From an uncultured Chromatiaceae bacterium (GTDB lineage: Bacteria; Pseudomonadota; Gammaproteobacteria; Enterobacterales; Alteromonadaceae), in assembly GCA_946482325.1 (NCBI GenBank), contig CAMLRA010000046.1, forward strand, positions 1 through 24,943: DNA of 24,943 nucleotides. The letters run 5' to 3'. The number at the start of each line of letters is the position of its first letter. Position 1 is the stretch's first letter. The position numbers and the translations under genes were made by a program. The notes beneath the pieces were generated by a model that saw only the letters and a list, made by a program, of their open reading frames with translations, had not been told where the DNA came from and made no database searches. Below, piece after piece: positions 22,600-24,943 of this stretch.

Positions 22600-24943
22600 A
22601 TGAGAACACAATTATTTAGACCCGCGTTACTGTCACTTGCAGTCTCGTCCGCCATCTGGTCGGTGCCTGCCACAGCGGCAGAGCAACAAACCGCCGGCGC
22701 AGCAGCGAAATCCGGTGAAGAAGTCGAAGTGATCGCCGTACGCGGTATCCGCGGCTCGTTAATCCGTTCTCAGGCGGAAAAAATGGATAACTCATCCATT
22801 GTCGAAGCCATCTCTGCCGAAGACATCGGTAAATTGCCTGACTCTTCAATTGCAGAATCCTTATCGCGTTTACCCGGTCTTGCCGGTGAGCGCGTCGGTG
22901 GCCGCACGTCGGGGATTTCGGTGCGTGGTTTTAAAGAAGACTTCACCGGCACCTCATTAAATGGCCGGGAACTGATCGGTATCGGTGACAACCGAGGTGT
23001 TGAATACGACCTGTATCCATCAGAAATCATGACCGGTGCCACTATCTTCAAAACCACAGATGCAACACTGATGGTGCAGGGCATTGGCGGTACTGTTGAT
23101 TTACGTACTGTGCGCCCGCTGCAGGCGAAAGAAACGCTGACCGTCAACGGCAACTATGAATCGAACAGCCGCGATTCTGACAATCCGGAATTTGATAACA
23201 AAGGCAAACGCTATGCGTTGTCTTTTGTTGAGAAATTTGCCGACGACACTTTAGGCCTTGCTGTGGCACTGGCTTCGACCGAATCACCGAACAATCAACG
23301 TAAATATGGTGTCTGGGGCTACAGCACCAATGCCGCTGGTCAGGTGTTACCAACAGGTTTGGATATTGCGTCTATCAGCACCAAACTGGAACGCGACACT
23401 ATTTCCACCGTGCTGCAGTATCAGCCGAACGACAAACTGAACATCGTGTTTGACGTACTGGATATCGATTATTCCGATTCGGGTGTTTTGCGCGGCTTTA
23501 TTGAACCATTCTCTTCAGCCAACGTCACTGGCAGCGGCACGAATACCAAAGGGACCCAGGTCGGTGCCAACCCTGTGCTGCGGACAGATCCACTGAAAAA
23601 AGACGGTGACTTGCAGACCTTCGGCCTGAATGTGGAGTATCAGCTGAATGATAACTGGCAGATGGAGCTGGATGTTGCCAGCAGTGAATCCAGTAAACGC
23701 GATTTACGCGGTGAATCATATGCCGGTTTGGCCCGTTCAGGTGCACTGAACTCTTCGCAGTTAGGTTCACGCGAATTCACCATGAGCCCGGATGGGGTGT
23801 TTTTCACCAAACTGACCGGTCTTGGTGCATTTTCTGATGCCAAAGCACTGCAGCTGACCGGTCCACAGGTATGGGGCGGCGGTATGGCCAACATTGCCAG
23901 CCAGTTTGTCACCAATGTGAAGCAGGCCAACGGCGACCCGTACAGCTATTTTAATGCGCAGGATGGTTTCCTGAACTATGCCGATTTCAGTGAAGAGCTG
24001 AAAACCTACCGCTTAGAAGCGGTCGGCAATATCGAATACAGCATCTTCAATAAACTGACGGTTGGCGTGAATTATTCTGACCGGTTTAAAGATAAGGACA
24101 ATAAAGGCTTCTTCGCGACCGCGACGTCTTATCCGTTCTCCACTGCCATCCCAAGTCAGTATCTGTATGGCGGTTTGGCGGATTTAACCTGGGCAGGCCT
24201 GGGTCAGGTGGTGGCCTATGACGGTTTTGCACCATACAACGACGGGACTTACAAACTGAACGACGCCGGTTTGTTAGAGCCGGATCGCTTGGGTGACACC
24301 TATGACGTCAACGAAGAAGTCACGACTTTGTATTTCAAAACTGATTTCGAAACCCAGCTGGCTGATTTCCCGGTTACCGGTAATATTGGCGTGCAGTACG
24401 TCAAAACCGATCAGTCTTCCAGCGGCTTTATCGGCGTTGTCGGCGCTAATTTTGCGGTTTGTGATGACAATAGCGACAAACAAGTCGATGCCGACTGTAT
24501 CACCGAGCAGGGTGACAGCTACAGCCACGTGCTGCCAAGCCTGAACCTGAGTATGGAAGTGTCGGACAATAATTTTGTGCGTTTTGCTGCCAATAAAACC
24601 ATCAGCCGCGCTCGTATCGACCAAATGAAAGCGTCCGGTTTTGTTAAGTTCGACCAAAACATCGACCTGATTGCGATCCCAAATACCACTGCCGCAGTGG
24701 AAACTTATGGGTCGCCATGGTCGAAATTTGCCGGTAACCCGCTGTTAAAACCGCTCGAAGCCAATAACTTCGATTTAGCTTTTGAGAGTTACTTCGAAGA
24801 AGAAGGTTACCTGTCGGTGACGGCCTTTTACAAAGACTTGGTTAACTGGACCCGTGACGGTAACAAGCTGATTAATTTCACCAATGATGAAACTAACAGT
24901 GGTGCCAACTATTTTATCCCTGGTTTCCATGACCGTATCATTG
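22600..24943 (+). CDS. TonB-dependent outer-membrane receptor, 3' end beyond window
   Basis: The first 781 residues are present and the frame is open to the window end. The signal peptide is about residues 1-26 (A-T-A-A cleavage). Next is a short TonB-interaction stretch E-V-I-A-V-R-G-I-R-G-S-L. The plug domain has K-L-P-D-S-S-I-A-E-S-L-S-R-L-P-G and I-S-V-R-G-F near its start and G-G-T-V-D-L-R-T near its end. Then comes a long beta-barrel with alternating aromatic strands. The plug style is that of the TonB-Xanth-Caul group, often linked to oligosaccharide uptake. Expression is likely controlled through the upstream promoter and LacI-like sites. The substrate cannot be read; genes beyond the window end would help. 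Confidence 0.92.
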   Translation, partial: MRTQLFRPALLSLAVSSAIWSVPATAAEQQTAGAAAKSGEEVEVIAVRGIRGSLIRSQAEKMDNSSIVEAISAEDIGKLPDSSIAESLSRLPGLAGERVGGRTSGISVRGFKEDFTGTSLNGRELIGIGDNRGVEYDLYPSEIMTGATIFKTTDATLMVQGIGGTVDLRTVRPLQAKETLTVNGNYESNSRDSDNPEFDNKGKRYALSFVEKFADDTLGLAVALASTESPNNQRKYGVWGYSTNAAGQVLPTGLDIASISTKLERDTISTVLQYQPNDKLNIVFDVLDIDYSDSGVLRGFIEPFSSANVTGSGTNTKGTQVGANPVLRTDPLKKDGDLQTFGLNVEYQLNDNWQMELDVASSESSKRDLRGESYAGLARSGALNSSQLGSREFTMSPDGVFFTKLTGLGAFSDAKALQLTGPQVWGGGMANIASQFVTNVKQANGDPYSYFNAQDGFLNYADFSEELKTYRLEAVGNIEYSIFNKLTVGVNYSDRFKDKDNKGFFATATSYPFSTAIPSQYLYGGLADLTWAGLGQVVAYDGFAPYNDGTYKLNDAGLLEPDRLGDTYDVNEEVTTLYFKTDFETQLADFPVTGNIGVQYVKTDQSSSGFIGVVGANFAVCDDNSDKQVDADCITEQGDSYSHVLPSLNLSMEVSDNNFVRFAANKTISRARIDQMKASGFVKFDQNIDLIAIPNTTAAVETYGSPWSKFAGNPLLKPLEANNFDLAFESYFEEEGYLSVTAFYKDLVNWTRDGNKLINFTNDETNSGANYFIPGFHDRII

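Noticed and set aside
1..24943. Search for tRNA, rRNA, CRISPR arrays, insertion sequences, attachment sites and toxin-antitoxin pairs
   Set aside because: No cloverleaf-like gene, spaced repeat array, transposase, integrase or small paired toxin genes were seen by eye on either strand.

Overview
The window looks like chromosomal DNA of a gammaproteobacterium of the Alteromonadales/Chromatiaceae type. Rheinheimera is my best guess, from the protein style: a leucine-dehydrogenase-type GLFV enzyme, DUF4826, DUF2799, a TonB-Xanth-Caul-type receptor and orphan solute-binding proteins. This is recognition from memory, not a database search. Base composition looks even throughout. I see no transposase, phage gene, tRNA, rRNA or CRISPR array. 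The window opens inside a WecG/TagA-family gene and closes inside a TonB-dependent receptor gene.

Region 1 (1-6906) is the end of a Wzx/Wzy-type surface polysaccharide locus. In order it holds a WecG/TagA glycosyltransferase (5' cut), a GT2 glycosyltransferase, a small Wzz-like chain-length protein, a Wzy-like polymerase and a Wzx-like flippase. From the GT2 gene onward the genes overlap by a few bases. A perfect bidirectional terminator separates them from convergent wecC, which makes UDP-ManNAcA, the donor that WecG enzymes use. Divergent from wecC lies an unusual cysteine-rich DUF218 (ElyC/YdcF-like) membrane protein.

Region 2 (6948-13669) is ordinary metabolism and housekeeping. It has a leucine-dehydrogenase-type enzyme, a DUF4826 protein divergent from it, a small membrane protein, an exported S9 peptidase, an MgtC/DUF4010 membrane protein and an RluA-family pseudouridine synthase. 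Several clear intrinsic terminators bound these units.

Region 3 (13670-18562) is the least understood part. A DUF2238 membrane protein, a secreted protein of unknown family and a membrane-anchored sulfatase/phosphotransferase-like enzyme follow each other on the same strand. The enzyme carries a MopE-like metal-binding loop between its membrane and catalytic parts. A convergent DUF2799 lipoprotein follows.

Region 4 (18737-24943) has an orphan periplasmic binding protein, a PF13679-like methyltransferase overlapping a hotdog thioesterase, a second orphan periplasmic binding protein, and a 468-base regulatory region in front of the TonB-dependent receptor. That region holds a good sigma70-like promoter, two copies of a 13-base motif (one inside a LacI-like palindrome), and a hairpin followed by eight T.

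No single obviously new system stands out. The best leads are the metal-loop sulfatase with its two neighbours, the layered leader of the receptor gene, the 21-base tandem repeat before the DUF2238 gene and the cysteine-rich DUF218 protein beside wecC.
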